A stretch of 64,000 bases of DNA from Cyclobacteriaceae bacterium (lineage in GTDB: Bacteria > Bacteroidota > Bacteroidia > Cytophagales > Cyclobacteriaceae), in NCBI GenBank assembly GCA_016786495.1, contig JAEUUJ010000051.1, positions 124,001-188,000 on the forward strand, read 5' to 3'. Under the pieces are notes generated by a model that was given only the letters and a program-made list of their open reading frames with translations, ran no database searches and was not told the DNA's origin. Position numbers and translations under genes: made by a program. This document shows positions 8,082 to 18,017 of the stretch, piece by piece. Within the stretch, counting starts at the first letter, position 1, and each line of letters begins with the position of its first letter.

Positions 8082-8402
8082 ATGAGCGGCAGAGCAATAG
8101 CGGCCTTCATTCTCGTCTTTGCAATAAGCGTTGTACTTGTTGGTATGTATACAGGCTTTGCGTTCGGCAACCTGGACGTTCAGTTACATGATACCTACTT
8201 TGTTTACGATTCCGCTATAATCCTTTTCGTGCAAACGCTTGCGGTCGTGGCAGCGGGTGCGATGGTTCTATCAATCGGATTTCTAAAGAAACAACACGTC
8301 ATCATCAGGTTGTTTTTCACGATTGTGTTTTCGTCAATCCTGTTTGTTCCGTTACTGGCGGCTTACACAGTGGTCATGTCGCTTTTTGCTATCAAATTGT
8401 GA
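8082..8402 (+). CDS. Small membrane protein with a cytochrome oxidase subunit I-like LHDTYFV motif
   Basis: 106 aa with three hydrophobic segments (about 5-27, 42-65 and 75-100). Between the first and second is the sequence LDVQLHDTYFV, very close to the loop that precedes the heme-ligand helix in cytochrome c oxidase subunit I, where the His-Asp pair helps bind Mg. The AHFH heme and copper ligands that follow in real subunit I are absent (the sequence continues YDSAII). It starts 6 bp after the TPM gene, so it is probably part of that operon. I cannot assign a function; it may be a small family derived from, or convergent on, subunit I. Confidence 0.6.
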   Translation: MSGRAIAAFILVFAISVVLVGMYTGFAFGNLDVQLHDTYFVYDSAIILFVQTLAVVAAGAMVLSIGFLKKQHVIIRLFFTIVFSSILFVPLLAAYTVVMSLFAIKL

Positions 8403-8435
8403 TTTTGGTTTATTCCTTTATCCCGAAATCCTACT

Positions 8436-8443
8436 TACTTTTG
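8436..8443 (+). promoter_or_regulatory. Candidate -7 element for glyA
   Basis: TACTTTTG fits TAnnTTTG and lies 26 bases before the glyA ATG at 8470. No TTG occurs at the expected -33 distance, so this is half a promoter match only. Confidence 0.35.
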
Positions 8444-8469
8444 GCCTTCATTTCTAATCTCATCCTTCC

Positions 8470-9741
8470 ATGAAAAAAGATAAAGTCATTTTTGACCTCA
8501 TCGAAAAGGAAAAGCAACGCCAGGAACACGGCATTGAACTGATCGCCTCTGAGAACTTTACGTCAACCCAGGTAATGAAAGCTCAGGGAACGGTGCTTAC
8601 CAACAAATACGCGGAAGGCCTTCCCGGCAAACGCTACTATGGCGGCTGTGAAGTGGTAGATGAGATTGAACAACTTGCCATTGACCGCGCCTGCAAACTT
8701 TTCGGGGCGGAATGGGCTAACGTGCAACCGCACTCCGGGGCGCAGGCTAATGCTTCGGTGATGCTGGCGGTATTAAAACCCGGTGACAAAATCCTTGGAT
8801 TTGATCTTTCGCATGGCGGACACCTGACGCATGGTTCACCGGTAAACTTTTCAGGTAAACTTTATCAGCCTTCGTTTTATGGTGTTGAGGAAAAGACCGG
8901 AACAATTGACTTCGATAAAGTAATTGAAACGGCAAAGCGCGAAAAACCAAAGCTGATCATTTGCGGAGCATCGGCTTACAGCCGTGACTGGGATTATAAA
9001 AAGCTTCGTGAAGCAGCCGATGCCGTTGGAGCATTATTGATGGCCGACATTTCACATCCTTCGGGATTGATCGCACGCGGATTGCTGAACGACCCGATGG
9101 AACATTGCCACATTGTAACGACCACCACACATAAAACCTTGCGCGGACCACGCGGAGGACTGATTATGGTTGGAAAGAATTTTGATAACCCCTGGGGATT
9201 GAAAACACCAAAGGGAGAGATTCGCAAGATTACCTCGTTGCTGGATTCGGGTGTGTTTCCCGGAACACAAGGCGGTCCGCTGGAACATGTAATCGCTGCT
9301 AAGGCGGTTGCCTTCCAGGAAGCATTATCGGATGAGTATCTCGACTACATCGTTCAGGTTGCGAAGAATGCGAAAGCCATGTCAGACGCCTTTACGGCAA
9401 AAGGTTATAAAGTTATTTCCGGCGGAACCGACAATCACCTGATGCTGATTGATCTTCGATCCAAGAATCTTACCGGAAAGATTGCGGAAGAATCGTTAAT
9501 CAAGGCCGACATCACCATTAACAAAAACATGGTGCCGTTCGATACGCAATCACCCTTTGTTACGTCAGGCATGCGCATTGGCTCACCGGCCATTACAACC
9601 CGCGGTTTGAAAGAGAAAGATGCCGTTAAAGTTGTTGACCTGATCGATGAAGTGCTGATGGCACCGAATGATGCCAGCAACCTGAAGGCCGTGAAGCGCA
9701 AGGTGAACAACCTGATGAAAAAATTTCCTTTGTATTCTTAA
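8470..9741 (+). CDS. glyA: Serine hydroxymethyltransferase
   Basis: PLP enzyme interconverting serine plus tetrahydrofolate with glycine plus methylene-tetrahydrofolate, the main one-carbon source. 423 aa, standard length. IELIASENF near residue 22, [14 protein letters not shown] at 48-60 and HSGAQAN at 88-94 are all visible. The PLP-lysine motif [14 protein letters not shown] places Lys at 222. It lies 21 bp ahead of tatC and is probably read through into tatC-rpiB. Confidence 0.98.
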   Translation: MKKDKVIFDLIEKEKQRQEHGIELIASENFTSTQVMKAQGTVLTNKYAEGLPGKRYYGGCEVVDEIEQLAIDRACKLFGAEWANVQPHSGAQANASVMLAVLKPGDKILGFDLSHGGHLTHGSPVNFSGKLYQPSFYGVEEKTGTIDFDKVIETAKREKPKLIICGASAYSRDWDYKKLREAADAVGALLMADISHPSGLIARGLLNDPMEHCHIVTTTTHKTLRGPRGGLIMVGKNFDNPWGLKTPKGEIRKITSLLDSGVFPGTQGGPLEHVIAAKAVAFQEALSDEYLDYIVQVAKNAKAMSDAFTAKGYKVISGGTDNHLMLIDLRSKNLTGKIAEESLIKADITINKNMVPFDTQSPFVTSGMRIGSPAITTRGLKEKDAVKVVDLIDEVLMAPNDASNLKAVKRKVNNLMKKFPLYS

Positions 9742-9762
9742 ACGTGTTTTTGAGCGGAGCCG

Positions 9763-10590
9763 ATGAGTGAAGAAAAAGAAATGACATTTCTCGATCACCT
9801 CGAGGAATTGCGCTGGCATGTTATCCGTGGAGTTCTCGCGATTCTGGTGGCTATGATCGTTGCGTTCATCTACATCCGTGAAATTTTCGACAACATCGTA
9901 TTTGCTCCCGCCAAGGTTGATTTCATTTTTTTTAAATGGATGTGCAAGCTTGGCGACTTGGTTGGGGCAACGGAATCGCTTTGCGTAACGGACCTTCCCT
10001 TCAAAGTTCAAAGCCGTAACATGACCGGCCAGTTTATGATGTCCATCACAGCAGCAGCTGTCATTGGTCTTATCGTGGCGTTTCCGTATGTAATCTGGGA
10101 GTTCTGGTCGTTCGTTCGCCCGGGGCTTCGTTTGACCGAGAAGAAGTTTTCGAAAGGTGCCGTTGTTGCCATTTCCGGTCTGTTTCTGCTGGGTGTTGCA
10201 TTTGGATACTTTATCCTGTCGCCCATGACGATCTGGTTCTTGTCAACCTACTCAGTCAGCGAAATGATTGTCAATGAGTTTGACATCACCTCGTATGTAT
10301 CCACGGTAGCAAGCCTTATTCTGGGTTGCGGACTGCTGTTTCAGTTTCCGGTAGTGGTGTATTTCCTCACGAAAATAGGAATGCTCACTCCACAACTCAT
10401 GCGTAAGTACCGCAGGCATGCTGTGGTCGGAATCATTGTGCTGGGCGCGGTGATTACCCCGTCAGCCGATCCGTTCAGCTTATCCATTATTTCCATACCG
10501 CTGTATTTTCTTTACGAGATCAGTATCTTTACTTCAGCTGCCGTACTGCGCAAAAAACTGAAAAAGGAAGCACTCGAAAACCAATCATGA
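9763..10590 (+). CDS. tatC: Sec-independent protein translocase TatC
   Basis: Core receptor of the twin-arginine pathway in the inner membrane, exporting folded proteins. 275 aa with six hydrophobic segments. The N-terminal FLDHLEELRWHVIR and the FPYVIWEFWSFVRPGL segment are the family signatures. Compared with E. coli TatC there is an insertion of about 25 residues in the first periplasmic loop (residues 45-80), which Bacteroidota TatC often has. Its TGA overlaps the rpiB start (ATGA). No tatA is in the window. Confidence 0.95.
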   Translation: MSEEKEMTFLDHLEELRWHVIRGVLAILVAMIVAFIYIREIFDNIVFAPAKVDFIFFKWMCKLGDLVGATESLCVTDLPFKVQSRNMTGQFMMSITAAAVIGLIVAFPYVIWEFWSFVRPGLRLTEKKFSKGAVVAISGLFLLGVAFGYFILSPMTIWFLSTYSVSEMIVNEFDITSYVSTVASLILGCGLLFQFPVVVYFLTKIGMLTPQLMRKYRRHAVVGIIVLGAVITPSADPFSLSIISIPLYFLYEISIFTSAAVLRKKLKKEALENQS

Positions 10591-11021
10591 TGCCAACAAT
10601 CGCTATAGGTGCCGACCACGCGGGATTTGAATACAAAGAAATCCTGAAGAAGTGGCTCGAGAAAAACGCGTATAAAACAAAAGACTTCGGGACCTATAAT
10701 ACCGAGTCGGCCGACTATCCCGACTTTGCGCATCCTGTGGCCGAGGCTGTCGAAAAAGGTGAGTTTGATCTGGGTCTTCTGTTGTGCGGCAGCGCAAACG
10801 GAGTTGCCATTACAGCGAATAAGCATCAGGGAATTCGTGCAGCCATTTGCTGGAACGAAGAACTTGCCGCTCTGGCGCGTCAGCATAACAATGCAAATGT
10901 GCTTTGTATTCCGGCCCGGTACGTGAGCGTTGAACAAGCCGAGAAGATTCTCGACCGGTTTCTGCATTCAAGCTTTGAAGGTGGTCGTCACGAAAGGCGC
11001 GTGAACAAGATCAGCTGTTAA
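10587..11021 (+). CDS. rpiB: Ribose 5-phosphate isomerase B
   Basis: Interconverts ribose 5-phosphate and ribulose 5-phosphate in the non-oxidative pentose phosphate pathway. 144 aa. IAIGADHAGFEYKE at the N-terminus, LLLCGSANGVAI carrying the catalytic Cys, and NKHQGIRAAICWNEELA followed by HNNANVLCIPARYV are LacAB/RpiB signatures. The start is ATG 10587, overlapping the tatC stop; a second ATG follows immediately at 10590. The 3' end overlaps the convergent membrane-protein gene by 11 bp. Confidence 0.95.
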   Translation: MMPTIAIGADHAGFEYKEILKKWLEKNAYKTKDFGTYNTESADYPDFAHPVAEAVEKGEFDLGLLLCGSANGVAITANKHQGIRAAICWNEELAALARQHNNANVLCIPARYVSVEQAEKILDRFLHSSFEGGRHERRVNKISC

Positions 11022-12411
11022 TTTTTCTCAGCCGGTAGCCTTCTTTAGACTTTACATACAATTTTTTGAGCTGAGGCATTCGCCCGAAGAATGCTGCCAT
11101 GTGATTTTGCGGATCAATAATCACCTCAGGTTTTTCCTTTTCAAAGCAGCGGTAAACAAGCAACAGGTTTTCGTAGTAATCGGGTTGCGTAAAGACTGGT
11201 GCCGCTAAATCCCAATCAAAAAAAGGCGAACCCAATGTGTTCTTCAAAAAGATGGATTGATCATCGGCTAAAACAAGAATCTTTTTGTTTTGTATGGGAA
11301 GCGGGTTCTTTTTTACGATCAGATCGCTAAAATTAATCTGCGGAATTTTTTGGTAGCGCGTCAGGTATGCCAACACCACGATCCCAACTATAAGAATGAG
11401 CGCATTCATTTCCACAAACCTCCGTCTGCGGATTAACAACAGAAAGTGTGTGAGGAAGAAACTCACCGGGGGTAACACTGTGATAATACTCTGTGGTCTG
11501 AAATCTGCAGCGATGAAAAATTGTACGAACGCAATCACAAACCACAGAAACATCATCTGAAAAACCTGCGACTGATATTTGGTCAGCCGGGCATCGCGGT
11601 TAAGAATAAACAGCGAAACAAAAAGATAAAATAAAGGTACTGTGCACAGCAAGGCGAGCGATTTTGTGCTGATCAGATCATTTGCCGGGAAGCTGAAGTT
11701 ATGCACATAATAGTTTTGCCAAAGCTCACCTGCGTGACCATTCAGGTTAAAAATGCAGATCAGCAGGAGATGCGGAAGCAGGAATCCGAACACCACCAGC
11801 AGGTATTTGCGGATGGTACTGCGGGTAAAAATGGAAAGAATAATAATTGCCCCGGGCAGGTAAATGATGTACGAAAAACTGAACATCGAAGCCAGGCTGA
11901 TGAAAATGCCCAGGTTAAAGGAAGTTTCATCACGGGGAGTTCGGAACTCAATCTCCTTAATCAGGTTATTCAGCGCGAGCAACAACACGCCAAAAGCAAG
12001 CAAATCGCCCGTTAACGCAATGGAATCGAACGAAATGAACGCCAGCAACGAGAATAACAGCGAGGGGATGTACGTGTTTTCGGTAATTACCTTTTTGTCA
12101 ATCAGGATGATGCCGAGGAACGCGCTTTGAATAAACAGGATGATGAACGCCAGGAGGTGGCGACCGGTTAATGACCGGCCGAATACCATGTCAAACAAAC
12201 CATAGCACCAGGCAGTGAGGGGCGGTGTACTGTCGATTGTGCCGTGATAAAGGCCATAACCGTCATTTACGCGTTCACCGATGACGAAGCTTTTCAGTTC
12301 GGTTACGGTTACATCGGGCGTATCGATGAAGAGCGGCAGCGACAACAATGCCATGATGACCAGCAACCCGACCAGCCGGTATGGATCATTGATTCTGAAA
12401 TAACCTACCAC
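11011..12411 (-). CDS. Polytopic inner membrane protein, possibly GT-C or DUF6427-like
   Basis: 466 aa with about ten hydrophobic segments spread from residue 12 to about 365, then a soluble C-terminal part of about 90 residues. The GTIDSTPPLTAWCYGL loop after the first helix, and the helix layout, resemble GT-C type polyprenyl-dependent glycosyltransferases and the DUF6427 proteins of Bacteroidota, but I see no clear catalytic Asp-Glu pair. The start is GTG at 12411. It is a single gene, divergent from rbfA and overlapping rpiB at its 3' end. The assignment is tentative. Confidence 0.5.
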   Translation of the reverse strand: MVGYFRINDPYRLVGLLVIMALLSLPLFIDTPDVTVTELKSFVIGERVNDGYGLYHGTIDSTPPLTAWCYGLFDMVFGRSLTGRHLLAFIILFIQSAFLGIILIDKKVITENTYIPSLLFSLLAFISFDSIALTGDLLAFGVLLLALNNLIKEIEFRTPRDETSFNLGIFISLASMFSFSYIIYLPGAIIILSIFTRSTIRKYLLVVFGFLLPHLLLICIFNLNGHAGELWQNYYVHNFSFPANDLISTKSLALLCTVPLFYLFVSLFILNRDARLTKYQSQVFQMMFLWFVIAFVQFFIAADFRPQSIITVLPPVSFFLTHFLLLIRRRRFVEMNALILIVGIVVLAYLTRYQKIPQINFSDLIVKKNPLPIQNKKILVLADDQSIFLKNTLGSPFFDWDLAAPVFTQPDYYENLLLVYRCFEKEKPEVIIDPQNHMAAFFGRMPQLKKLYVKSKEGYRLRKINS

Positions 12412-12472
12412 TTCGAAACTTTAAGAACGCGTCAAGATAATTTTAATATTTTAAATTTTAACTTTAAAGTTC

Positions 12473-12862
12473 ATGGCAGGCTCAACACGACAATTAAAAT
12501 TCGCCCGACTGATTCAAAAAGAGATCAGTGACATCTTTCAGCGCGATAAGCGCGGAATACTCGATAATGCATTCATTACGGTTGCTGAAGTTAGAATGAG
12601 CCCTGATCTCGGTGTGGCGAAAATTTACATCAGCATGATGCTGGCCAAAGACAAGGAGGCGATTCTGGAAAAGATAAACAACCGGAAGGGAGAGATTCGC
12701 AAGGCACTGGGTGATAAAATCCGGAAGCAGGTGCGTGTGATTCCCGAACTGATCTTTTATTTGGATGAAGTGGAGGAAAATGCACAGCGAATGGATTCCC
12801 TGATCAAAAATCTTAACATACCACCTTCAGCCGCGAAACCCAGTCGCGGGGAAGAAGAGTAA
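12473..12862 (+). CDS. rbfA: 30S ribosome-binding factor A
   Basis: Assembly factor that binds near helix 1 of 16S rRNA during late 30S maturation and cold adaptation. 129 aa with the type-II KH-like pattern RLIQKEISDIFQRD, VTVAEVRMSPDLGVAKIYISMM-like and LDEVEENAQRMDSLI. The start at ATG 12473 follows a very AT-rich 61-bp divergent spacer. The next gene, a permease, starts 5 bp after the stop. Confidence 0.94.
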   Translation: MAGSTRQLKFARLIQKEISDIFQRDKRGILDNAFITVAEVRMSPDLGVAKIYISMMLAKDKEAILEKINNRKGEIRKALGDKIRKQVRVIPELIFYLDEVEENAQRMDSLIKNLNIPPSAAKPSRGEEE

Positions 12863-12867
12863 CTGCT

Positions 12868-14091
12868 GTGAACCTGCCGTTTTTCATAGCGAAACGATAC
12901 CTGTTCTCTAAACGAAAGAGGAACTTTATCAATATTATCTCCGGACTTACGCTGATTCTGGTGGCCGTTTGCACCGCTGCCCTGGTGATTGTTCTGTCGG
13001 TATTCAATGGACTTGAGCACTTGCTGCGGTCGCTCAACCAGTCGTTCGATCCGCAAATCAAAATTGAAGTGGTGGAAGGCAAGTCGTTTGAAATGACGGA
13101 TGAGCTCAGGTCGCGAATCCAAAATGTTGCAGGCGTGGCCATTGTAACGGAAGTAATTGAAGATTACGCGTATGCGCGCTACCGCGAGGCGAATCAGGTT
13201 GTAACGTTAAAGGGCGTCAGCGAAAACTTTATCGACCAGCACCGCATCGACAATGCCATTGCAGAAGGAAACCTTCAGCTCAGGCAAGGTGAAACATCGT
13301 ATGCCATTGTTGGAAGGGGCGTGCAGTATTCACTTTCCATTCAGGTTGGGGATGAGTTTCATCCGCTGCAGATTTACTATATCAACAACGTGAAGCCCGG
13401 TGTTGTTGATCTTTCAAAAATATACTCGCATGAAAACATTATTGTGGGCGCGGCCTTTTCAATTGTACAAAGTTTTGATGAGAACTATGTGATTGTACCT
13501 CTTGAATTCGCCCGTGATGTAATGCAGTACGGCAACAAGCGAACATCTCTTGAAGTAAAAGTGACTGACAATGCCAGTCCTGCGGCGGTTCAACAAAAAC
13601 TTCAGGCGGCTCTTGGCGATACCTATTCGGTGTTGTCGCTCGAGGAGCAACACAAAGATCTCTATCGACTGTTAAAGATTGAGAAACTGTTTGCTTTTGG
13701 AGGAGGCGTTCTTTTGCTTGGCATTGCTTCGATCAATATCTTTTTCAGTTTGATGATGCTCGTACTCGACAAGAAAAAAGACATTTCACTGCTTGCTTCG
13801 ATGGGTGCAGATCAGTCGTTGCTTCGCAAAGTATTCTTAACGGAAGGAGCGCTTATTGCGGTTGGCGGAACAGTCATCGGCCTGGTGTTGGGAGCAGGCT
13901 TTTGTTTCTTACAACAACGCTTCGGATTCATTTCCATGGGGATGCAAAACTCCGTTACGGAAGGCTACCCGGTAAAAATGATCCTGTCGGATTTCGCATA
14001 CATCACCTTGGCCATGGTGGTGATCACGTTCCTGGTTTCGTACCGCCCGGCACAGGTTGGTTCCCGCACTTTTTCGCCTGCCGATCTGTAA
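12868..14091 (+). CDS. LolC/LolE-type ABC transporter permease
   Basis: 407 aa from GTG 12868. The N-terminal FFIAKRYLFSKRKRNFINIISG and first transmembrane helix (20-48), a MacB-like periplasmic domain of about 220 residues, and three C-terminal helices (FtsX domain, about 275-400) are the architecture of the lipoprotein-releasing LolCDE permeases. It would extract lipoproteins from the inner membrane together with a LolD ATPase, which is not in this window. It starts 5 bp after rbfA, a gene pair often conserved in Bacteroidota. Confidence 0.85.
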   Translation: MNLPFFIAKRYLFSKRKRNFINIISGLTLILVAVCTAALVIVLSVFNGLEHLLRSLNQSFDPQIKIEVVEGKSFEMTDELRSRIQNVAGVAIVTEVIEDYAYARYREANQVVTLKGVSENFIDQHRIDNAIAEGNLQLRQGETSYAIVGRGVQYSLSIQVGDEFHPLQIYYINNVKPGVVDLSKIYSHENIIVGAAFSIVQSFDENYVIVPLEFARDVMQYGNKRTSLEVKVTDNASPAAVQQKLQAALGDTYSVLSLEEQHKDLYRLLKIEKLFAFGGGVLLLGIASINIFFSLMMLVLDKKKDISLLASMGADQSLLRKVFLTEGALIAVGGTVIGLVLGAGFCFLQQRFGFISMGMQNSVTEGYPVKMILSDFAYITLAMVVITFLVSYRPAQVGSRTFSPADL

Positions 14092-14191
14092 GGATCGCGT
14101 ATGAAATTGCACGATTTTCAAGGTTTTTATCTGCCAAAATGATTAACTTGGAGGTTCCGTTTTCTGAAAATGACGGAAAATCAAGCTACTC

Positions 14192-17131
14192 ATGAAGGTC
14201 TCAGCCTCACAACCGTTCCAAATCATCTATTCGCTCTTCCAGCATGAGTACCTGGGGCTGTTGATTGAATCGTATATCGTCCACCTGGACGAAAAGGGTA
14301 AACTGACCTTTCAACACCAGAACATTTCATCAAAAAACGCCCGTGAATTTTCCAAGGGCCTTGATGATCGTGACTATGAACTGATCAAGCTCACCGATGC
14401 GATGGAGCAGGAATCGGTGATCAAGAAATTTGTGGGTAAGCCGATGAAGTCGGACGAGTTCTTTTCAAAAGTGTATAGCAAAACGAAAGGAAACGAAGCA
14501 CTTCAGGAACAAATTGAAATTCACATCGAAAACAAGCGGGCCGAGGCGCTGGAGTTGATGAAAGGCAAGATGCTTTTCGAGATGGGCAGCGATGGCGAAC
14601 CAACCTGGAAAAAAATTGAGGTGATGCCCCACAAGGCAAACATTCAGTTTCATTTCATGCGAAGCCATGACGCAACCAATTACTATCCAACGATAACATA
14701 CGAAGGTAAGAAGCTTGAGCTGCCAAGCGAAGCAGCTTATCTCGTATGCAAAGGTCCGGCCTGGATGGTACTCAACGGAAAACTGTACGGCTTTGAGAAA
14801 TATGTTGACGGCAAAAAACTGCTGCCGTTCTTAAGCAAGAAGTTCGTTGTTATTCCAAAAAACCTTGAGGAAACGTACTACAACCGGTTTGTTGCCCCCT
14901 TGATTGCTTCGTTTGATGATGTGGAAGCGAAAGGATTTGAGATCAATAAAAATGACTATGATCCAAAACCCATCTTAACGCTTTCCGAATTGGTTTCCAT
15001 TCATAGCTCACAAGCGGCTGACTTGTTCGATAACACACCCACCGAAGATAAGAGCGATGAGTCGGGCAAGATTGTTTTTGATCTTTCCTTTAAATATGGG
15101 AAGCATCGTTTTCAGGGCCGCAACCGCGTGCCGGTAAGCGTGACGGTTGAACGGCACGATAAAGACTATGTGTTCCACCGGGTGACGCGCAAGTCAGATA
15201 CCGAGAAGAACTTCCTGCATACCCTGCAGAAGCTTGGCTTGCCGATGAAAGATTTTAACGTGGCCGTTCCTAAATCGGAAGCATTTTCATGGCTGAACGA
15301 GAACCGTGTTAACCTGCTGAATCTTGGGTTTGAAGTAAGTCAGCCGCAAAGCAATGACAAAAAGTATTTTGTTGGCAAAGCGATTATTGAAGTTGAGGTA
15401 AAAGAGAACATCGATTGGTTTGATATTCATGCCCGGATAAAGTTCGGAGAGTTTGAAATCCCTTTTAAGGAATTGCGTAAGCTGATTCTGAAGAAAAAAG
15501 TGGAGTTTAAATTGCCGAATGGTGAAATCGCCATCATTCCGGAAGCATGGCTTACCCGTTATGCGGATTTGTTTGCCCTGAGTGAAACTCACGGAGATAA
15601 AGAGCGGCCTGTTTTAAAGAAGCATCACCTCAACCTGGTGCGGGAACTGGAGGAAGGCAACCTGGCAAAAGTTCACCTGAGTGAGCGTCTGCGGACGTTA
15701 AATTCTTTCAGCGGAATCAAGAGTTATCCGGTTCCGGCTGGCTTTAAAGGAGAGCTTCGTCCATACCAGCGTGCAGGTTATAACTGGCTGCGTTTTTTGA
15801 ACGAATACAAACTGGGCGGCTGTTTGGCAGATGACATGGGTCTGGGAAAAACCGTGCAAACGTTAACCATGCTGCTGGCCGAGAAGGAAGCCGAAGCCGG
15901 CCCTTCGTTGTTGATCATGCCCACCTCCCTGATTTACAATTGGGAAATGGAGGCCAGTAAGTTCACGCCTGAACTGAAAGTGCTCAACTATACAGGCACG
16001 CTGCGGAATAAAGACGTTAAGCGGTTTGAGAAGTACGATGTCGTGCTAACGTCATACGGCATTACGCGCCTCGACAGCGAATTGCTCCAGAAATTTTATT
16101 TCAATTACATTATCCTCGATGAATCGCAGGTTATTAAAAACCCGTCATCGAATATTGCAAAGGCTGTTCGCGAGCTGAAATCAAGGCATAAGCTGGTGCT
16201 TACAGGAACCCCGCTCGAAAACACCACCATGGATTTATGGTCGCAGATGAGCTTTGTTAACCCGGGCATTCTGGGCACGCAATCATATTTCCGGCAGGAG
16301 TTTCAGTTGCCGATCGAAAAGAAGAACGATGAAACGAAGTCGAAAAAACTTCACGCGATCATCAAGCCTTTTGTATTGCGCAGACACAAGTCACAGGTTG
16401 CAACCGAACTTCCTGAAAAGGTAGAGTACATCCAATACAGTGAGATGACGCCAGAGCAGGAGCGTAAGTACGAAGAAACCAAAGCGTACTACCGTGGAAA
16501 AATTCTGGATCTGATCGATAAAGAGGGCATGGGCAACAGCCGCTTTATGATTTTGGAAGGACTCACCAAGTTGCGCCAGCTCGCCAATCACCCGAAGATG
16601 ATCGAACCCTCTTACGCGGGCGATTCGGGTAAACTTGAGGACATCACACACATGCTGGAGAATGCCATGGCGGAAGACCACAAAGTTCTGGTGTTTAGTC
16701 AGTTTGTTAAGCACCTGAACCTCATTCAGCAATATCTCAAGGCCAACAAAATTACCTATGCGTATCTGGACGGTGGCAGTACAGACCGCAAGGAGCAGGT
16801 GGAGAAGTTTAACAAGGATCCAAAAACCAAGGCATTTCTCATTTCGATTAAAGCTGGTGGCTTGGGATTGAATTTAACGGAAGCAGACTACGTATTTATT
16901 CTTGATCCGTGGTGGAACCCTGCGGTTGAAGCCCAGGCAGTTGACCGCGCACACCGCATCGGACAAAAGCGAAAAGTTTTTACCTATAAGTTTATCACAC
17001 GGAATTCGGTGGAAGAGAAAATTCTTCAGCTTCAGCAGAAAAAGCTAAAGCTAACCAACGAGCTCATCGTTACGGAAGAGAGCATTATGAAGCAGTTGAC
17101 GCGGGAGGATATTTCGCAGATGCTTGCTTAA
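14192..17131 (+). CDS. SNF2-family DEAD/DEAH-type helicase
   Basis: 979 aa. The N-terminal 520 residues are of unknown fold with no clear zinc finger. The SNF2 ATPase follows: LADDMGLGKTVQT (Walker A, about residue 546), ILDESQVIKN (motif II, DESQ rather than DEAH, about residue 643), LTGTPLENTTMDLWS (motif III), then helicase C with LISIKAGGLGLNLT and AVDRAHRIGQKR (motifs V-VI). A DNA-tracking ATPase; RapA-like roles in transcription or repair are possible but not shown. The last 47 bp overlap the convergent acyltransferase gene. Confidence 0.93.
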   Translation: MKVSASQPFQIIYSLFQHEYLGLLIESYIVHLDEKGKLTFQHQNISSKNAREFSKGLDDRDYELIKLTDAMEQESVIKKFVGKPMKSDEFFSKVYSKTKGNEALQEQIEIHIENKRAEALELMKGKMLFEMGSDGEPTWKKIEVMPHKANIQFHFMRSHDATNYYPTITYEGKKLELPSEAAYLVCKGPAWMVLNGKLYGFEKYVDGKKLLPFLSKKFVVIPKNLEETYYNRFVAPLIASFDDVEAKGFEINKNDYDPKPILTLSELVSIHSSQAADLFDNTPTEDKSDESGKIVFDLSFKYGKHRFQGRNRVPVSVTVERHDKDYVFHRVTRKSDTEKNFLHTLQKLGLPMKDFNVAVPKSEAFSWLNENRVNLLNLGFEVSQPQSNDKKYFVGKAIIEVEVKENIDWFDIHARIKFGEFEIPFKELRKLILKKKVEFKLPNGEIAIIPEAWLTRYADLFALSETHGDKERPVLKKHHLNLVRELEEGNLAKVHLSERLRTLNSFSGIKSYPVPAGFKGELRPYQRAGYNWLRFLNEYKLGGCLADDMGLGKTVQTLTMLLAEKEAEAGPSLLIMPTSLIYNWEMEASKFTPELKVLNYTGTLRNKDVKRFEKYDVVLTSYGITRLDSELLQKFYFNYIILDESQVIKNPSSNIAKAVRELKSRHKLVLTGTPLENTTMDLWSQMSFVNPGILGTQSYFRQEFQLPIEKKNDETKSKKLHAIIKPFVLRRHKSQVATELPEKVEYIQYSEMTPEQERKYEETKAYYRGKILDLIDKEGMGNSRFMILEGLTKLRQLANHPKMIEPSYAGDSGKLEDITHMLENAMAEDHKVLVFSQFVKHLNLIQQYLKANKITYAYLDGGSTDRKEQVEKFNKDPKTKAFLISIKAGGLGLNLTEADYVFILDPWWNPAVEAQAVDRAHRIGQKRKVFTYKFITRNSVEEKILQLQQKKLKLTNELIVTEESIMKQLTREDISQMLA

Positions 17132-17966
17132 GATGACGTGTTTTCCAGCGCTTGTGTGACCAAAGCCAGCCGGCGGGATTTTCACGAATTACTTTTTCGG
17201 CCTCCTGTACATACCGTTCAATAACATTTTCCTGGTCTTTGATGTACGGAGGTTCCGTCAGCGGAACAAACGTGGCCTGGTAGTAACCTCTTTTTATTTT
17301 TTTGATGGTGCTGAATACAACCGGGTATTGGGTAAGGGAGGCGATTTGATCCGGAGCCTGAAAGAACGCGGTGTCCTGATGCAGGAACTTGGTTACATAT
17401 TTTTTGTCTTTCCGTTGTCCGGGATATTGATCGGAAACGATGGCAATCATGCGCCAGAGAGTTCTTCGTTTCACCATTTCGCGCGCTAATTCATTTCGCT
17501 TAATGGCGTATCCGCCAAAGCGGCCTCTGATGGCGTGAAGCAACGTATCCGTTAGCCGGTTGTTTATTGGCTGATAGACATAATCGAGTGTAAAATGAAA
17601 GTTGCCGGCAACCAGCAACCACTCCCAATTAAACTGGTGCGAGGCTAACCCGATAATCGGCTGATTTTTGAGACGATAGGGTTCGATTAGTTCCGGGTTC
17701 GTAAAAACAACCCGCTTATTAAGTTCTTCCCGGCTGATCGTAAGAACTTTGAGTGTTTCTACCGCGTAATCGCACAGGTTACGGTAAAATTGACGTTCGA
17801 TTTTTTTGATGTCACCGGGTGATTTCTCAGGAAACGAGTTGACCAGATTTTTCCGTACCAGCTTTTTGCGATAGGGGATAACATAGTAGGCGACTACAAA
17901 AAGAAAATTAGAAAACAGATAAAGTACACCGAGCGGTAAACGCGATAGCAGCCGTAGAAATAGCAT
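17085..17966 (-). CDS. LpxL/HtrB-type lysophospholipid acyltransferase
   Basis: 293 aa from ATG 17966; an upstream in-frame TTG at 17987 would add seven residues before the membrane anchor and is less likely. One N-terminal membrane segment (about 8-30) precedes the catalytic HX4E motif: H110 and E115 in ASHQFNWEW. This replaces the HX4D of enterobacterial LpxL but is common in Bacteroidota. VSDQYPG and the FFQAPDQIASLTQYPVVF segment fit the family. It probably adds a secondary acyl chain to lipid A or another lipid at the inner membrane. The 3' end overlaps the helicase gene by 47 bp on the opposite strand. Confidence 0.88.
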   Translation of the reverse strand: MLFLRLLSRLPLGVLYLFSNFLFVVAYYVIPYRKKLVRKNLVNSFPEKSPGDIKKIERQFYRNLCDYAVETLKVLTISREELNKRVVFTNPELIEPYRLKNQPIIGLASHQFNWEWLLVAGNFHFTLDYVYQPINNRLTDTLLHAIRGRFGGYAIKRNELAREMVKRRTLWRMIAIVSDQYPGQRKDKKYVTKFLHQDTAFFQAPDQIASLTQYPVVFSTIKKIKRGYYQATFVPLTEPPYIKDQENVIERYVQEAEKVIRENPAGWLWSHKRWKTRHLKQASAKYPPASTAS

Positions 17967-18017
17967 TGATTCCCTTTGGATGTGCAAGTTACAGAACGAA
18001 CCGACAGCGCAAAATGA

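Noticed and set aside
7874-8170. Proline-rich minus-strand open frame opposite the TPM gene
   Set aside because: Mirror of the Gly-rich repeat, not a gene.
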